DNA of 64,000 nucleotides, taken from Tipula vernalis. Lineage: Eukaryota; Arthropoda; Insecta; Diptera; Tipulidae. The stretch lies in the NCBI GenBank assembly GCA_958295665.1, contig OY282558.1, positions 69,304,789 through 69,368,788 on the forward strand, written 5' to 3'. Position 1 is the first letter of the stretch; each line of letters begins with the position of its first letter. This document shows positions 9,966 to 22,520 of the stretch, in pieces. The position numbers were made by a program, and so were the translations under genes. The notes beneath the pieces are model-generated. The model saw nothing but the letters and a program-made list of their open reading frames with translations, did not search any database and was not told the DNA's origin.

Positions 9966-12239
9966 AACCGGAGGTCGCCAGGTATCCGGAGTTCCGTTTT
10001 TATTTGGTGAATTTTATAATTCGCTAAGTCAATGCGTTTTTGCCTCATACGTATTGTATGAAGTTAGAATTGTATTTTTGTAGTTTGATCGTAGCTACCT
10101 GATGAGTAGACCGAACTTTTTGTTTGTACGAACTTGTCTGTACGAAACCAAACTTCCACAGAGAAAGCTCAAGGGAAGTTTTCATTTTTTGGAGTCAATA
10201 CACTTTGTACGGGGGGGATTTTGATGTTTTTACTATTTTCTTGTAGATATATTTATAAATGATTGGCCATTTCATTTTTTCTGATTAACAAGTCGAAATT
10301 GTTGAGAATGCCATTATTTTTAATATATTTTGTTTATAAAAAGCCGAAAGAATCTTATTAATTTAATACAGACAAACTTTCTCTTTCTAAAAGCTTTTAG
10401 TATTAAACACTTTTAAAGCAGAAAACACTAAAACTTGGTCCCGATTAAAAAGTTCAATTTCATCTATGAAATCGAAAAAATAACAGTAAAACGAAAACTT
10501 AGAATAACGTTTTTGATTGCATAGCTATCTATGTAAAAAAGAAAGAATTTTTTCTTTGAGCAGGTTGATACAAACGGCAAACCAAAGCTTTTGATAAACC
10601 GTATAAAAATATCAAAGCTCTTCCGTTCAAAAGTAGACCAATCAAAAGTAGTTACAATAGAAAAAATTTGAGAGCTTTCGTTTATGTTATTTTCTTAAAA
10701 ATCTAAAAAAAAACCTCGCCAATCTAGTTACTGTAACCTAAGCTCTTGCACTCTAATTTTAGTCCAAATCTCAATGATGTTATGAAACATCATAATGTTT
10801 CTAAATTGTGAGGCAATTACCAGACAGGATTTTGGTACACCTTTATAGTATAAAGAATCTGTTTTCACAAAATAATTTCAACAAGAAATTCCCGGAATAA
10901 CTCAAACAAGAAACCGTTCTTAGAAAATCAAGTATTATTATTATTTCGAGGCATCATAAATACTTGCTTATTTTGGTACTTATAGAATAACTTAACTTTG
11001 TTTAAACCCACTCAGAACATTTTATTTGGAATCCCTTGACTTTAATAAACAAATTATATCGCCGAATATTATTACCAACCGTGAACAAAATAGAAAACAC
11101 CAAAATCGCCAAAAACGAAACCATTTCTGTGTACTGTGTATTTAATAGATCAACAAATTTTGTATTCGAATGTTAATGTTATTTACATTTTTTTTTTTGA
11201 GGTTATGTTTGTGTACCAATTTTATTTTTATTTTATTTGGTTTGGTTTATTAATTTGCCTGCTAATTATTTCCTGGAGATGATATCCCAACGTGCCATTA
11301 TTCGTCTATTTAATATACAAAAAAAAAATATTTAAAAATTTGCCTTTTTCGCTTTCGAATAAATAAAAAAATAAATAAATTTAATTAAATTGCGCTAATA
11401 TTGTAAAATGTTTTTTTTTATTAATTTTTCTCTCGTTTTTTTTACAAACAAAAAACAAAACAAAAACAATGATTTTGTTTTTCTGCTAATAATAACCAAA
11501 AAAAATATTTAAATTTAAAATAATTTCTTAAATAAAAAAATAATATAAAAATTATAATTAAAAATTATTTTAAATTAATAAAAAAAAAAAAATTAAAAAA
11601 ATATTTGTAAGTAAAAACAACAGAATATAATAATAAAAAATAATTTTTTATGTTTTGTATATTTTTCTTATATTCATTAAAAACTGATTTTAATATTAAT
11701 AATTATTTAATTAGATTTGGATTTTAATTACTGAATTTTTAGTCTGATATTTAATTATAATGGGAATTTTTTATTTTTTTTTACTTATATTGTATTTATT
11801 TATGTACTTCCTAAAAGGAGGTTTCCTATTTTAGTAGCACCTAAATCGTAATCATTTGGAAAACCTTATAAATGTTTTAAATGCTCATACATTCATTTCA
11901 GGTAGTGTTTGAAGTAGCAAACTGAATTTTACATATTCCAATGCACTGCAGAAATAGAATTTCTCTTATTTGTACTTGGAAATGAATTTTTAAATTAAAC
12001 TCGCCTGTATGTATGCAACCAAATCAATTCGTACATGAATTTTTTATTTTCGATCCGTAAAAAGATGGTGATGTCATATCCTTATTTTAAAATATACAGA
12101 GTGCACAACAATAAACTTATAGCAACTCCTTCCCATTGATGTCCATTCTAAACCGAAATGAAGTTCTTAGCAAATAGCAAAAGATGGAAAAGTGTGAGTT
12201 AAGTAAATAGTATTCACTTAGGCGATTTTTATCTCTTAG
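9966..12239. other. No gene recognised; AT-rich, partly low-complexity DNA
   Basis: Nothing coding is recognisable on either strand. From about 11170 to 11800 the DNA is almost pure A/T, with long homopolymer runs. Confidence 0.5.
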
Positions 12240-12650
12240 AACCCACATGATTTTCTCGAATCTCCGTAGTGTGCACTTGAAGTAAAAATTACCAAACGGC
12301 CGGTCATTGTGGGCAGCATAAATAACAAGCAATCTTTACATCAAATGTTGTACGCAGTTCCGGCGACGAAATTTGTTGAACAGAAATCAAAAGTCCCCAA
12401 GTCAAATGATTTTTCTCGAATATCCATAGTAAAGCACTAGATGTAAAAATTCTGAAACGGCCGATCCTTTGAGTCTTTCATATAATTAACAAGCCAGTTT
12501 ACCATAAATTGTTGTTCGAAGATTTCGAGGATACTCGTAATGTCCACTTGATGCAAAAATTATGAAATGGACGGGCGCTGGGGTCGGCCATATAAATTAT
12601 CTATTTGATTTGGGGAGATTTGATTTCTGTTGAACAAATTTCGTTTGGTT
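12240..12650. repeat. Degenerate tandem repeat, three copies, with flanking inverted repeat
   Basis: Three related blocks begin near 12248, 12405 and 12522. They share TTCTCGAATnTCC, a TAGTnnnGCACTnGATG-like segment, AAAAATTnnGAAACGG and an ATAATTAACAAGC segment. Copy spacing is unequal (about 157 and 117), so the array is old. A near-identical inverted pair (AAATTTGTTGAACAGAAATC near 12369 and its reverse complement near 12619) lies within it. Confidence 0.55.
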
Positions 12651-12833
12651 CCTTTTTAGCACAAAAAACGTCATTGAAGTTTATCGACATTTCACATTAT
12701 CAACATTCAGGCGTTTATCTAGTATTACCACTACATATAAATACGTATACGTACACGAGAATTTTTTTTTTGTTGCTATGTTTTTCACAGCTCACAGGCA
12801 ACGTTCTAATTGGCCGATTTCTGCCAAAAACCA

Positions 12834-13970
12834 TTAGAATCGGAAAAAAATGTTCATGATTCCGCAATTCTTATGCGACCTTCGCAGTGGAATTTTATAA
12901 ATATTCTGAATTGCTTCAGTATTAGATCTACTAAGGTTCAAGAAGTTACACAAAAATGACGAATGACACCTGTAAACGTACAGCACGTCAGCATGAGTTT
13001 TGAGCGATGCTTTCAGTTGTCGCTGAAAACATTCGACCATATCGAATCGTTCCATTCAAATAATGGATATTGGAACAGGAAACCTGATTGCTGGTACCAG
13101 CTCAATTGTAGAGAAGCCTCTGCATCTTTCCAGGCGCCAATGGATATATGGGATCGAATATCCACCAGGTTCGATTTATGCCTCTTTGATATCCCAAAGG
13201 CCTTCAGTCCATTAGAGGTTTGATGAACATAGTTGCTGGATATTTGAAATCTGGTTCTTCTGTTAAACAGGACAATAGTTTCAGAATTTCACCAATATCC
13301 ATTTGTATCGATCGATCAGACAGTTTTTAGTGTTTTGGAACCTTATCTGTGATTGCATTAAGATTTAAATGCTTGGACGATAAGGTGCATCCATATTCCG
13401 TGGCGCTAAGTGCTCTTAAAGACGACACAATTGCAAAGACATACGGAGCGTGGTATTTTAAGAATTGTATTTTTGTTGTTTTTGGTTGAATGAAGTTAGC
13501 ATCCGTTAATTCGATACTCCAGAAAATCGACGAGTTCAAACCATATCGAACATTCAATAAAACTTCACCCGGTAGGTTTATTTGTCTGGTAAAGTGATTT
13601 GTTTCATTGTTGCAATGTGAACCTTTAAAAGTGATGTTCATGACCCTGTATATTTGACCGGTTACACTTTCTTACATTGGAATTGAGATGACCGTTGTAT
13701 TCCATTTTGGAAATACGTTTTTTCTGATTTGCTAGCTGACATCTTAATTGGATTGACCAAACTTTTTGATTGTGACCGATAATGTCGGTATTTGCTTTTG
13801 TTGCTCTTTTTCAGCAAGCAACTGGGAATTTTCTTGGGTAAAATTTGTCCACAGTTCTTATGAACATATTCCCATAGGGATTTACATTTAACTTCGGTCC
13901 GCAAGGCTAAAGTTATTAAAATCCTGCCAAAAATTACCAAAAAATTTGTTTTATTCAAATACCACTTTTC
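12834..13970 (-). pseudogene. Weak BEL/Pao-like remnant or unidentified decayed coding DNA
   Basis: The less AT-rich composition and two longer minus-strand ORFs (13958-13662, 13641-13327) suggest old coding DNA. The segment with RALSATEYGC followed by LSSKHLNLNAITD could be a ruined BEL/Pao protease (RALLDxGSxxxxIS..L), and NLVDIRSHISIGAWKDA further on resembles the later VDILLGA segment in another frame. No active-site Asp is left, and no RT or integrase motif was seen. The plus-strand ORF at 12963-13223 overlaps this and looks like a shadow. Other explanations are open. Confidence 0.3.
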
Positions 13971-14099
13971 TCGGTCCGTCTTTGGATTTTTTCCGCAAAT
14001 CTATTTCTATGGTCAGGGCGGAGAATAGGAGCCATTTTGAGCTTATACATTAAGTAAATCGGGTATCTGCCGTACGCACGTGGTTTTCGATCCACGTTG

Positions 14100-14670
14100 A
14101 CTAATTGTTTCCATTTATGCTGGTTTGAGGATTAAATTGGGAGTTGGGTTTGGTGGTTAGTTGAGAGTTGGTTGAGTTTGGATTGATTTGTGCTTGAGGT
14201 AAGGTTGAGTTAGCCATTTAATTGAAAATTCATTTGGTTTTGTGTTGACCGGTTATAGTTTTTCGGATTGTTTTGATTTATGAGTTTAGTTGGTCGTTGA
14301 GTTTGGGGATAACTTGAGGGTTGGGTTGCGTTAGATTTGTGGTTGAATAGCGGGTGAGTCGAGGAATGAATTGAAAGTTAGCTTGAGTGGTTTTGAGTTG
14401 AGTTCATCTACACATACTCTACATATGTGGTGTTTTTGATCGTATTGAATTGACCATTAAGTTCGCGTTGAGTTTGGGGTAAATTCAACGTTGAGTTGTA
14501 AGTTGAGCGAGAATTGAAGTTCAAATTGGGGATTGAATAGGGTGAAGCTGGATTGGGATTGAGTTGGAGGTTAAGTTGGAGATTGACTTGAGGTTGAGTA
14601 AAGGAATTAGGGGTTCAGTTAAGGATTGATTTTAGAGTTGAGTTGAAGTGTGCACGCTATTTTCTGGATC
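14100..14670 (+). repeat. C-poor TTGAG/GGTTGAG degenerate repeat tract
   Basis: About 550 bases made of variants of TTGAG, GGTTGAG and TTGGGTTTGG with almost no C on the plus strand, giving a strong strand asymmetry. No fixed period is kept. Several GGG and GGTTGG runs occur. It is non-coding as far as can be seen. Confidence 0.6.
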
Positions 14671-15414
14671 GACGTTCTGCTAACGTCGATAGATTTCAGC
14701 CCTTTAAATTTTTATTTTTCAACAAGTTGTTTTTGCATGTAGATATGGTGTTATCGCGATAATTCAATTATATTAAGTAAGGCAATACTAAAGGGAACCG
14801 TAAAGATTTTAATGACTAGGTATACTGTAAAATGGTTCAAATAGCAAGGAAAGTGAGCGTCCAGAAGCAATTTATTCTGAACACACTTTTAGGTCCACCT
14901 TGCGTACGAGCAACCCGCAAAAGGACGCGCATATGCTTTTGTGAAAGAAGATATTTATGTCAGGGTATCGAAATTTGTTTGTACGTATTTTGACGGTAGG
15001 GAGTCCCCTATAGCCTCCGATTTGGGTAGTTAGAGGTATGTGAAATCCATCGCCAAATTTCCTAAACAAAATTTGGATAAATTTTTGAAGTCTTTCCCAG
15101 GGGAAGAATTTTTGATTTACTTTTGTGGTGACCCCATGTCATTAGTGGTGACCCAAAGCAACTGTTACCAGGTAAAATCCAGTTTGAGGCCTGTAATGAC
15201 TGCGGCGTTACATCTAGGTGAGATCATTCTACTTCAGTTTGTGAAGCTACTAATGCTTATGGCGAGAATTATTGTTCAAATATGACGACATAAAATTTAT
15301 CCCTTTCATAGTTTCTATGTTTGCATTTTTAAGCTTTGTAATAGTGAAATTTCAGTTGTTAGCAGAGCTCCATTTTTATTTTTGAAAATATAGGAATCGT
15401 TAGATAGCTTACTA
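14671..15414. other. No gene recognised between repeat tract and mariner
   Basis: Overlapping short ORFs on both strands (14872-15069 minus, 15040-15285 plus) show no motif I know. Left as unassigned. Confidence 0.4.
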
Positions 15415-16522
15415 TTGGGTGTATGCATTAAAAACCGGAATTTGATACTAGATGTCATTACTTGTTTATGCGTTATAGACATCATGGACATATATGTAAT
15501 TTGAAAGCCTTATTCAATACCTGTCAAAATCAGCTAAAAGTTTTCGTTTTGATTGTGCACATCCAACCGATTTCAACGATGGAAAATTTATCAAATTTGC
15601 GAAAAAACAGCATTTGCGGGAAGTTTTGTTGAGTCACTTTTTCGCAAACAAAACTGCAGCTGAAAGTCATCGTTTGCTCGTGGATTTGTATGGTGAGCAT
15701 GCTTTTGCAAAAACACAGTGCTTTGAGTGGTTTAGTCGCTTCAAAAGTAGTGATTTTGACATAAAGGACAAAGAGCGTCCTGGTCAGCCGAAAAAGTTTG
15801 AGAATGAAGAATTGGAGGCATTACTCGATCAAGATTCATGTCAAACGCAAGCTGAACTTGCAGAATCATTGGGAGTTGATCAAGCAATAATTTCCAGACG
15901 TTTGAAAGCCTTGGAATTTATCCAAAAGATGGGAAAGCGGAGGCCGGCCCATCGACACCAAAGCCGAATATTCACGGCGCCAAGGTCATGCTGTTCATTT
16001 GGTGGGACCAGCTAGGTGTGATCCACTATGAGCTGTTGCCAAGTGGCCAAACCATCAATGCCCAACTCTATCGTCAACAATTGATCCGATTGAAGCAAAA
16101 AATCCAGGCAGAGCGGCCAACGTATGCGACCAGACACGAGTTATTCATTTTCCACTACGGTAACGCTCTGCCACATATTGCGGCGCCGGTCTAAAATTAC
16201 CTGGAGAATAACGGATGGAAAATTCTGCCTCACCCGCCTTATAGCCCAGACCTTGCTCCTTCCGACTACCACCTATTCCGATCCATGCAGAATGCCTTAT
16301 CAGGAATACGCTTCACTTCAGTTCAAGGTATCGAAAATTGGCTCGATTCGTTTTGGGCCGCCAAGCCGGCGCAGTTTTTCTGAGATGGAATCCATTAATT
16401 GCCGGAAAGATGGGAAAAAGTAGTGAGTAGCGATGGGCAATACTTTGAATAAAAAATCTTGTAACATTTTTCCATAGTAAAGGCCATCATAAAAAATTCC
16501 GGGTTTTAGTGCATGCACCCTT
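15415..16522 (+). mobile_element. Mariner-type DNA transposon, inactive, both TIRs visible
   Basis: A Tc1/mariner superfamily element. The left TIR (15415-15443) reads TTGGGTGTATGCATTAAAAA then CCGGAATTT. The right TIR (16494-16522, reverse complement) reads GGGTGCATGCACTAAAA then CCCGGAATTT. A TA lies just outside the left end; the right TA is not preserved. The length (1.1 kb) is below the usual 1.3 kb because an internal segment is deleted. Confidence 0.88.
15596..16426 (+). pseudogene. Mariner transposase pseudogene
   Basis: The N-terminal paired helix-turn-helix domain is well preserved (HLREVLLSHFFANKTAAESH, CFEWFSRFKSSDFDIKDKER, AELAESLGVDQAIISRRLKA). Near 15935 a deletion of roughly 90 codons removes the segment holding the first catalytic Asp (the GDEKW region). 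The C-terminal part resumes with PNIHGAKVMLFIWWDQLGV. The second catalytic Asp (HDNARPH in relatives) is changed to HYGNALPH. The third is kept in [13 protein letters not shown]. An in-frame TAG after AAPV and two stops near the end (before DGIH and before LPERW) add to the damage. The start codon cannot be fixed. With two of the three DD34D residues lost it cannot catalyse transposition, but the DNA-binding half is nearly intact. Confidence 0.9.
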
Positions 16523-19499
16523 TTTGAAAATTTGTTCTGCACCATCACAAGATGGCCAAACAACCATTTATTTTGTGGATATGTCATCAGCATTTCCTAC
16601 TTTGTATCGAATAGACCTAAGCTTCAAGATTCCCAATTTTTTTAATTTTTAAGTTATCTTCGTAATTTTGATTGTAAGTTTGAATACTTGCTGCTTGCAT
16701 TATTTGTACGAATTGGGGTTGCAATAACCTAACATTCCCATTAGGTTCCCATTCTAAAACTTTTCCAATTCTAAAATATCTCAATTCTGCTTTTCTCTTG
16801 TTTTTTAGAGTAAAATTAGAATAAGAATAAAATCTAACCTATTCCACAAATTCTGGAATTTCACAAATTTTAAAATTTTGCAAAACAATTTAAATTATAT
16901 AAATTATCTAATATTTAAAAATAAATTTAAAATTTAATTACTAAATAAATTAAAATTTCAAATCGTTTCAGTTTCGGATCAAATCGGTTAATTTTTCATT
17001 CAAAAATTTTCAAAATTTGAAAATTCTCTAATTTTCAATAGCCTAGATTTGTGAATTTTAAACTTTTTTCATTTTAAACTCGTAAAGTTTAAAATTTAAA
17101 AATCCAGGAATTTTTTTAAATTACAAAATTCTACTTATCGGAATTTCTTAAATTCTGTTATAAGAGCATATTCCTATCGGTTCACAGTTTCCTTACGAAA
17201 GTCATAATTACGAAAATTAAAAATCTTGAAGAGAATGAATACAAATTTTCAAGTTTATTAATAAACATTACCAAAACTTTGTTCAAAATTCTGAATTTTA
17301 GAATAACCCCCCTTATTTAAAGTCCAACATTTTAAAGTTCGAAGTTTTTGGAATTCAAAACCAACTTCTAAAATTTTGTAAGTTTAAAAATTAAAGGATT
17401 TTCAAATTTTATAATTTTTTCAAGAAAAATTCTAAACTTAAGTTTCAATAAGTTTCCAAAGTTAATCACAATTCCAAAATTTTAATTATTATTTCCTAAA
17501 TATTAACAACTTTGTGGCCATTGGCATAAAATTGAAAATATTTGATTCCGATTGTTAGGAGCAATATTCTATGTTCAATGTATACAATTTTCAAGGTTAA
17601 GGTTTATTTTGAAAATTCGATAAAATTATAAAATTTTAAATTATAAACTTTAAAAAATAACTTTCTAATTTGTATCTGTAAAATTTAAAATTTGAAAAAT
17701 TTGCTTTGTATCCTAGAAATGTCGAACTTTAAAATGTTTGTTGAAATTTTAAAAATCAGAATTTCGCAACAAAATTTTTGTAATCTGTAGTTATAAATTT
17801 GAAAATTTGTATTCATTGGTTTCTGTTTCAAGTTTCAAGCAAATTCAGAATTCATAAAATAAATGTTTACAAAGATTTTTTTTTTAATTCATAAATTTTT
17901 AAATAAATTAAATCCATGTGACTCCAAAAAAGTACAATTTCAAAGATTTTAAAATTCTTAAAATATCGAATTTCTAAAATTCTATCAAATATAGTAAACT
18001 TCTTCATTCTAAAATGGGGTTCTAACCATGAAAAATGATTATCCGTCTTATCCTTGTCCAACCGTAACCCACATAACATCTAAATGGAAAAATTTCATAA
18101 TTCTAGAGGTCTGCATTTTTGGATTATTGGACACCAAAAATGGTCAATTTGGACCACGTACGTTTCGAATACGTAAGATGACCAAACGCATTAAAATCTC
18201 AAGTTGTTATGAATTTTTTTCAGTCACATATCACATTAAGTAACATAATGAAAGAGGTCTCTACATTATAACTCAAATGTCCGGATTCAAGTTAATTATT
18301 CTAGAACATTAAAACATTTATAAGGTTTTCCAAAAAAATTCTTGGGCTCATAATTGGTTATTATTAAATTTTGTTTGTTTGTATTTCTTCTATTTAGTTA
18401 AATTTCCTTTCCTTTAGACTTTAGACACAAAGTGTTAAATTTGACCTCCATTCCATTATTTAAGAGGAGAATACCGTACGTATAGATAAACGTTTATTGT
18501 AGCACATTTTAAATGCAAAATTGAATTTTTTTTTTTGATAATAATATAATCTAATGTATTATGTAAATAAGTATGTTTATTATGTATAAAGAGAGCCAGC
18601 ACCAATTTTTTTATACCATATAGTAGTGAGTGAAACACAATTTTCCCATCGTGAAAATATTTTTATCGCATCTCAACAACTTTTTATTTTGTTTTGTTAA
18701 TTTTTTGCTTTACACGAAAATCGATAATTTGAATTGGCATTCCTGTTGTTGTTGTTGCTGTTATGTAAACGACGCTAACAACAACGATTTCTGATTCGTT
18801 ATTCTATGGAGGAGTATATATTAGGAGGGGGTAGTAGGTTTAATAATGTTTGGTTATATAACCGACTCACATGTAAGGAAAATAGGAAAATATTGTGCGG
18901 GACCACAATCGTAATGAAATAATTTTTCATTCGGCCTCGGGTGTGAGGCAAAAAAAATTGTCAAGGTCGTTTGACGATAAAACAAAAACTTGAGATTTGT
19001 CATCATGTTTGTTTATGGATCATGATGTGAGTATAAATTTTAAGTAGGCGCTATCATTTTTGTTCTGTTTGGTTACTAGTCTAGACGAGACGATTTCTCG
19101 TTTTTAATGTTTGTACATAGGCAACGGATTTCATAAGTTCGACGTGTGAAAGTTCTCAAAACTACTTTTGTGTTGTGTTGCCTCTTGGTAGAAGATCAAT
19201 TCAAATAATACATGGGTCAAACTCATCGATCTGATCAAGAAATCGGTATTAAATAAATAATTTGATAAATTACTGGCTTACAATTTATTTAGGGCGAACA
19301 TGTGGTGAGTTCAGACAACCTTTCTAATTTCAAAAATTATTTCTGAGGAGAGGATTACACGTTTTAAAGCGCTTCATTATTTCTAAAGGGTGTTCAATCA
19401 TTACTAACTTCGGTAATCGATAATTATTTTACCAGGTAGTACCATCCGTAGCTTTTCTCGCCCAAACAAATAATTATCCGTCGAATTCATTCAATTTCA
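16523..19499. other. No gene recognised; AT-rich repeat-like DNA
   Basis: From 16620 to 17960 the sequence is dominated by AAAATTT/AATTTTAAA words with no stable period. From 18660 to 19500 composition is more mixed, with a short GTT run near 18749; this is the expected place for the 3' end or LTR of the adjacent BEL/Pao relic, but I could not find a matching second LTR. Confidence 0.4.
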
Positions 19500-21900
19500 T
19501 TCAATACAAACTTCAAACATGAAACTGTCAACAGACCAATATATGCTTTAATGTTGACCTTAAATTTAACCACAAAAATCGATTCCTACAGTCACGAATG
19601 GTCTTACCGACTTGGTTACTCGATCTTTTGATAAACTACCCATAACTTGGTTTATCGTGTGTGGGGATGCGTTTAAACATCTTATACATCGGCGTATAAT
19701 TGTTCTGCATAAGTTTCTACCTCCGATGATCTAGGAAACCAAACGAAGATTATACAGCATCGCTTGAGGTTCATGTCGAACAATCAATCATATGATATCG
19801 GTGCATTTGAAGAGGTCTACCAACTCTTAAAATATCTTCAGTATCCAAAAATTGTCGTATAAAATCGAAAAATATAAGCTACGACATGAAGCAACTTAGT
19901 GGGCGACCTAAATCTTTCGAAAATATTTCACTGTTTGTTTACAATAAGTGTTGAAGTTGTTGCTGAATTTCAGCTATTCAGTTTCACTTTTGTACAAGTA
20001 TTAAGGGCCTGACCACCACAATTAGCCGTTCAAAAATTCGAACGGATAATACCAATCATTTGACGACGTGAAATCTTCAATTTTTGCTACTCGTTTGATT
20101 ACAAATGTTGCATACTAATGTGGCTTTGATTTAATGCGGTATAGCGTGACTTCAGAGTCAGACCAAAGAACAATTGAATCGAATGATACCCCGAGACTAT
20201 TTACGAGGCTATTTCTCATATAGTTCCAGCCGAGGAATGCTTTGCTTTTTAAGTGGAGCTACCCTAAACTTTGCACATAGTAAATTCACGTGATGTTGGC
20301 CGACGCCTCCTCGTACGCATCGTCGAAGCTGTGTAGCTCAAGCCGTTTACTGTTCGATATCACAACGCATATCGTCAAAACCAATGTCTTGAAGTTTTCA
20401 TAAAAACTTCTATTTGGACATTGGGATGCTAACGAGAGTTTATCCAGATCTATTTTAAAGTTATCCGATATTGTGTGTGCGTCTGAATGGTCGTTTGAAG
20501 CAAGTGATTTGTAATTTGGGAAAAATTTTCGGAGTTCAAAACCACCCAGACTCAACGAACTAATCAATTCATATTTTAGCTTCGATGTTTCATGAAGCCT
20601 TGAACAACTGGTCAAAAGTCACGAATCACCACCATTACCACTCCTATGTACATGTTTCCAATAATAGTGCCGTGCCATATGTTACAGTCTACACAACTTT
20701 AATACCTGAAATGCATCAGAAGGGTGGTTACGCCATCCAAGGCATCATTTAATGAAATTTGCGACGGCATTTTGGCCAATGCATTAGACACTACTCATAG
20801 TTGAGTGGTGGTGCTATTAGCTGATCACATAGCATGTGGTAAATAGTAGGTGTGGGATGTAGCTGGGATCATATGACCCAGTGTTATATATTCCGACATA
20901 AATTCTCGATATTGTTTGATAAATATATTGTCTACCACGAAAACGTTTTTCTAGTGATTTATTTTGGGTTTAACTGGAAATGTGACCGAATATCTACCAC
21001 AAGACAATCTTTTGACTGTTTTTCTATAATGTTTTTCACACAGCATCTGTTCCTTTGAAAACGTGTTTTCGCGAGGAACGTGTGACTGTGGTCCGTATTA
21101 GCACGAAGTTGCCTTCTCTATTTTACCGCAAACGATGTATCCCCCGTGTTGTAAAATGGAGGAAATTCCATGACTGGTCTAACCAAATCGCCCTTAAATA
21201 ATTGGTTATAAACTTCAGCAACGACCAACTGGCTGTTTTTAATGTCGACCGGGATGAACGTTAAGATACAATTTATGCTTTATTGTGGTCTCCTTCTCAC
21301 CAATACCACGATAATTTTGGCGGTTGAATATTTAATAGCTCACGTCTCGTTGGTCATGAAATTGAAGTGAGACTCACAACCAAATAATGTTCTATACACA
21401 ATATTGGATTCCCATTTTAAAACACTGGCATTTACGAGAACTGTGCCAAACATTACCACACGGTCTTCTTAGGTAAGTGGCTAAAATGCGCACTTGCTTC
21501 AGACTGATTCCGACCGGCTCAACATAACTTACACGGTGAGTTCTCGCAAAACCAAATGTGTCGTGTCTTAATGAGACAATTGGTGCAAAATTTGACAAAC
21601 AAACTGAAACCGCATTTGTGGCGCTTAATACTGATTAAGTGAGACCCCAAACAATATATACAACTTTCTGAGTTAGAGACAGAGACGATTGGCTTGTTAA
21701 AATTCGACGGCTCTTTGCCAGGTTCGGTAGACTGTTACCCGATTTTTTTAAAATTTGAATGAACTCTTCAAAATTCATAAGACTATTCGGTTTTGAACGT
21801 TTGATTATATCTATTCGTGATGAACTATCCAATTTTTGGATTAAATGGTGAATTAGCATAAGACTTCATTCCTCCATACTTTATCGTTCAATGACTTTAG
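19500..21900 (-). mobile_element. BEL/Pao retrotransposon relic, gag to integrase
   Basis: The most complete BEL/Pao copy here; minus strand, decayed frames. Gag: HLIQKLDSSSRI and FEEFIQILKKSG (21860-21635). Protease: VVMFGTVLVNASV then FGCESHFNFMT (about 21470-21340), where the LDSGS active site has become FGCES. RT: RYSVTFPVK, YREFMSEYITLGHM, YYLPHAM (about 21000-20830), ISLNDALDG (about 20750), then SLGGFELRKF (20545-20515) and the RNase H start LELHSFDDAYEEA (20345-20300). Integrase: LDTEDILRVGRPLQ (about 19850-19800) and MGSLSKDRVTKSVRPFVT then GIDFVVK (about 19660-19560). Many stops and frameshifts. No LTR pair found. Its left end meets the foldback element. Confidence 0.85.
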
Positions 21901-22063
21901 CGAATTATAATCCCTGACTGAGGTTATAAGTGAAACAATAACACAACAATATTCTTTATAAGAATGAGGTCAATGAAGACATCTGGGAATGATGAGCATT
22001 GCGACTCGGCTCCACTGAAGGCAGGAAGTTTCAGCTCTGGCAAACGAATATGCAATAAAATAG

Positions 22064-22072
22064 AATTAATCC
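22064..22072 (+). repeat. Left 9-bp target-site duplication AATTAATCC
   Basis: AATTAATCC directly before the left inverted end of the foldback element. The identical 9-mer in the same orientation lies directly after the right end at 26956-26964. Confidence 0.75.
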
Positions 22073-22340
22073 GGGTCCATCACACCAGAAATCCCATTTT
22101 AGAAAACCCAAGATTTCTATATATAATTCGGACCATTGGGATTGTGCAATTTTGTGCCTGTAGTTATAAAATTTGTGCATAGCATACTTTAGGAAATAGG
22201 ATGGGATTTCTCACGTGATTATCACACCAGGAATCCCATATATTCCGTTTATATAATAAAACATATTTTTCAGAGTACGAAGATTGTGCAAAATTGTGCG
22301 TTACTAATCTGACATTGAAAATAGTTTGTTTTGGCCAAAA
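22073..22340 (+). repeat. Left unique TIR of the foldback element
   Basis: Inverted match to 26690-26955 with scattered substitutions. Shared landmarks include CATCACACCAGAAATCCCAT, AATTCGGACCATTGGGATTG, TTTAGGAAATAGGATGGGAT and GAAGATTGTGCAAAATTGTG. Confidence 0.85.
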
Positions 22341-22520
22341 TCGACCATAGAACATCCACAATTGATCAACATATCGATTTTTCGAAGAGGTTATAAGGGC
22401 GATTTTCAGAAATCCCACCTTTTATTAACCTTCGAATTAAAACAAAGTGTGGTTAGTATTCTGGCCAAGTTTCACGTTTGTGGATATTATACTTTAGCCA
22501 GAATCGGTTATAGAATATCA

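Noticed and set aside
16318..16593. 91-codon minus-strand ORF
   Set aside because: Antisense to the mariner transposase and its right TIR.
22164..22418. 84-codon minus ORF in the left TIR
   Set aside because: Same sequence is present inverted at the right TIR; no coding signal.
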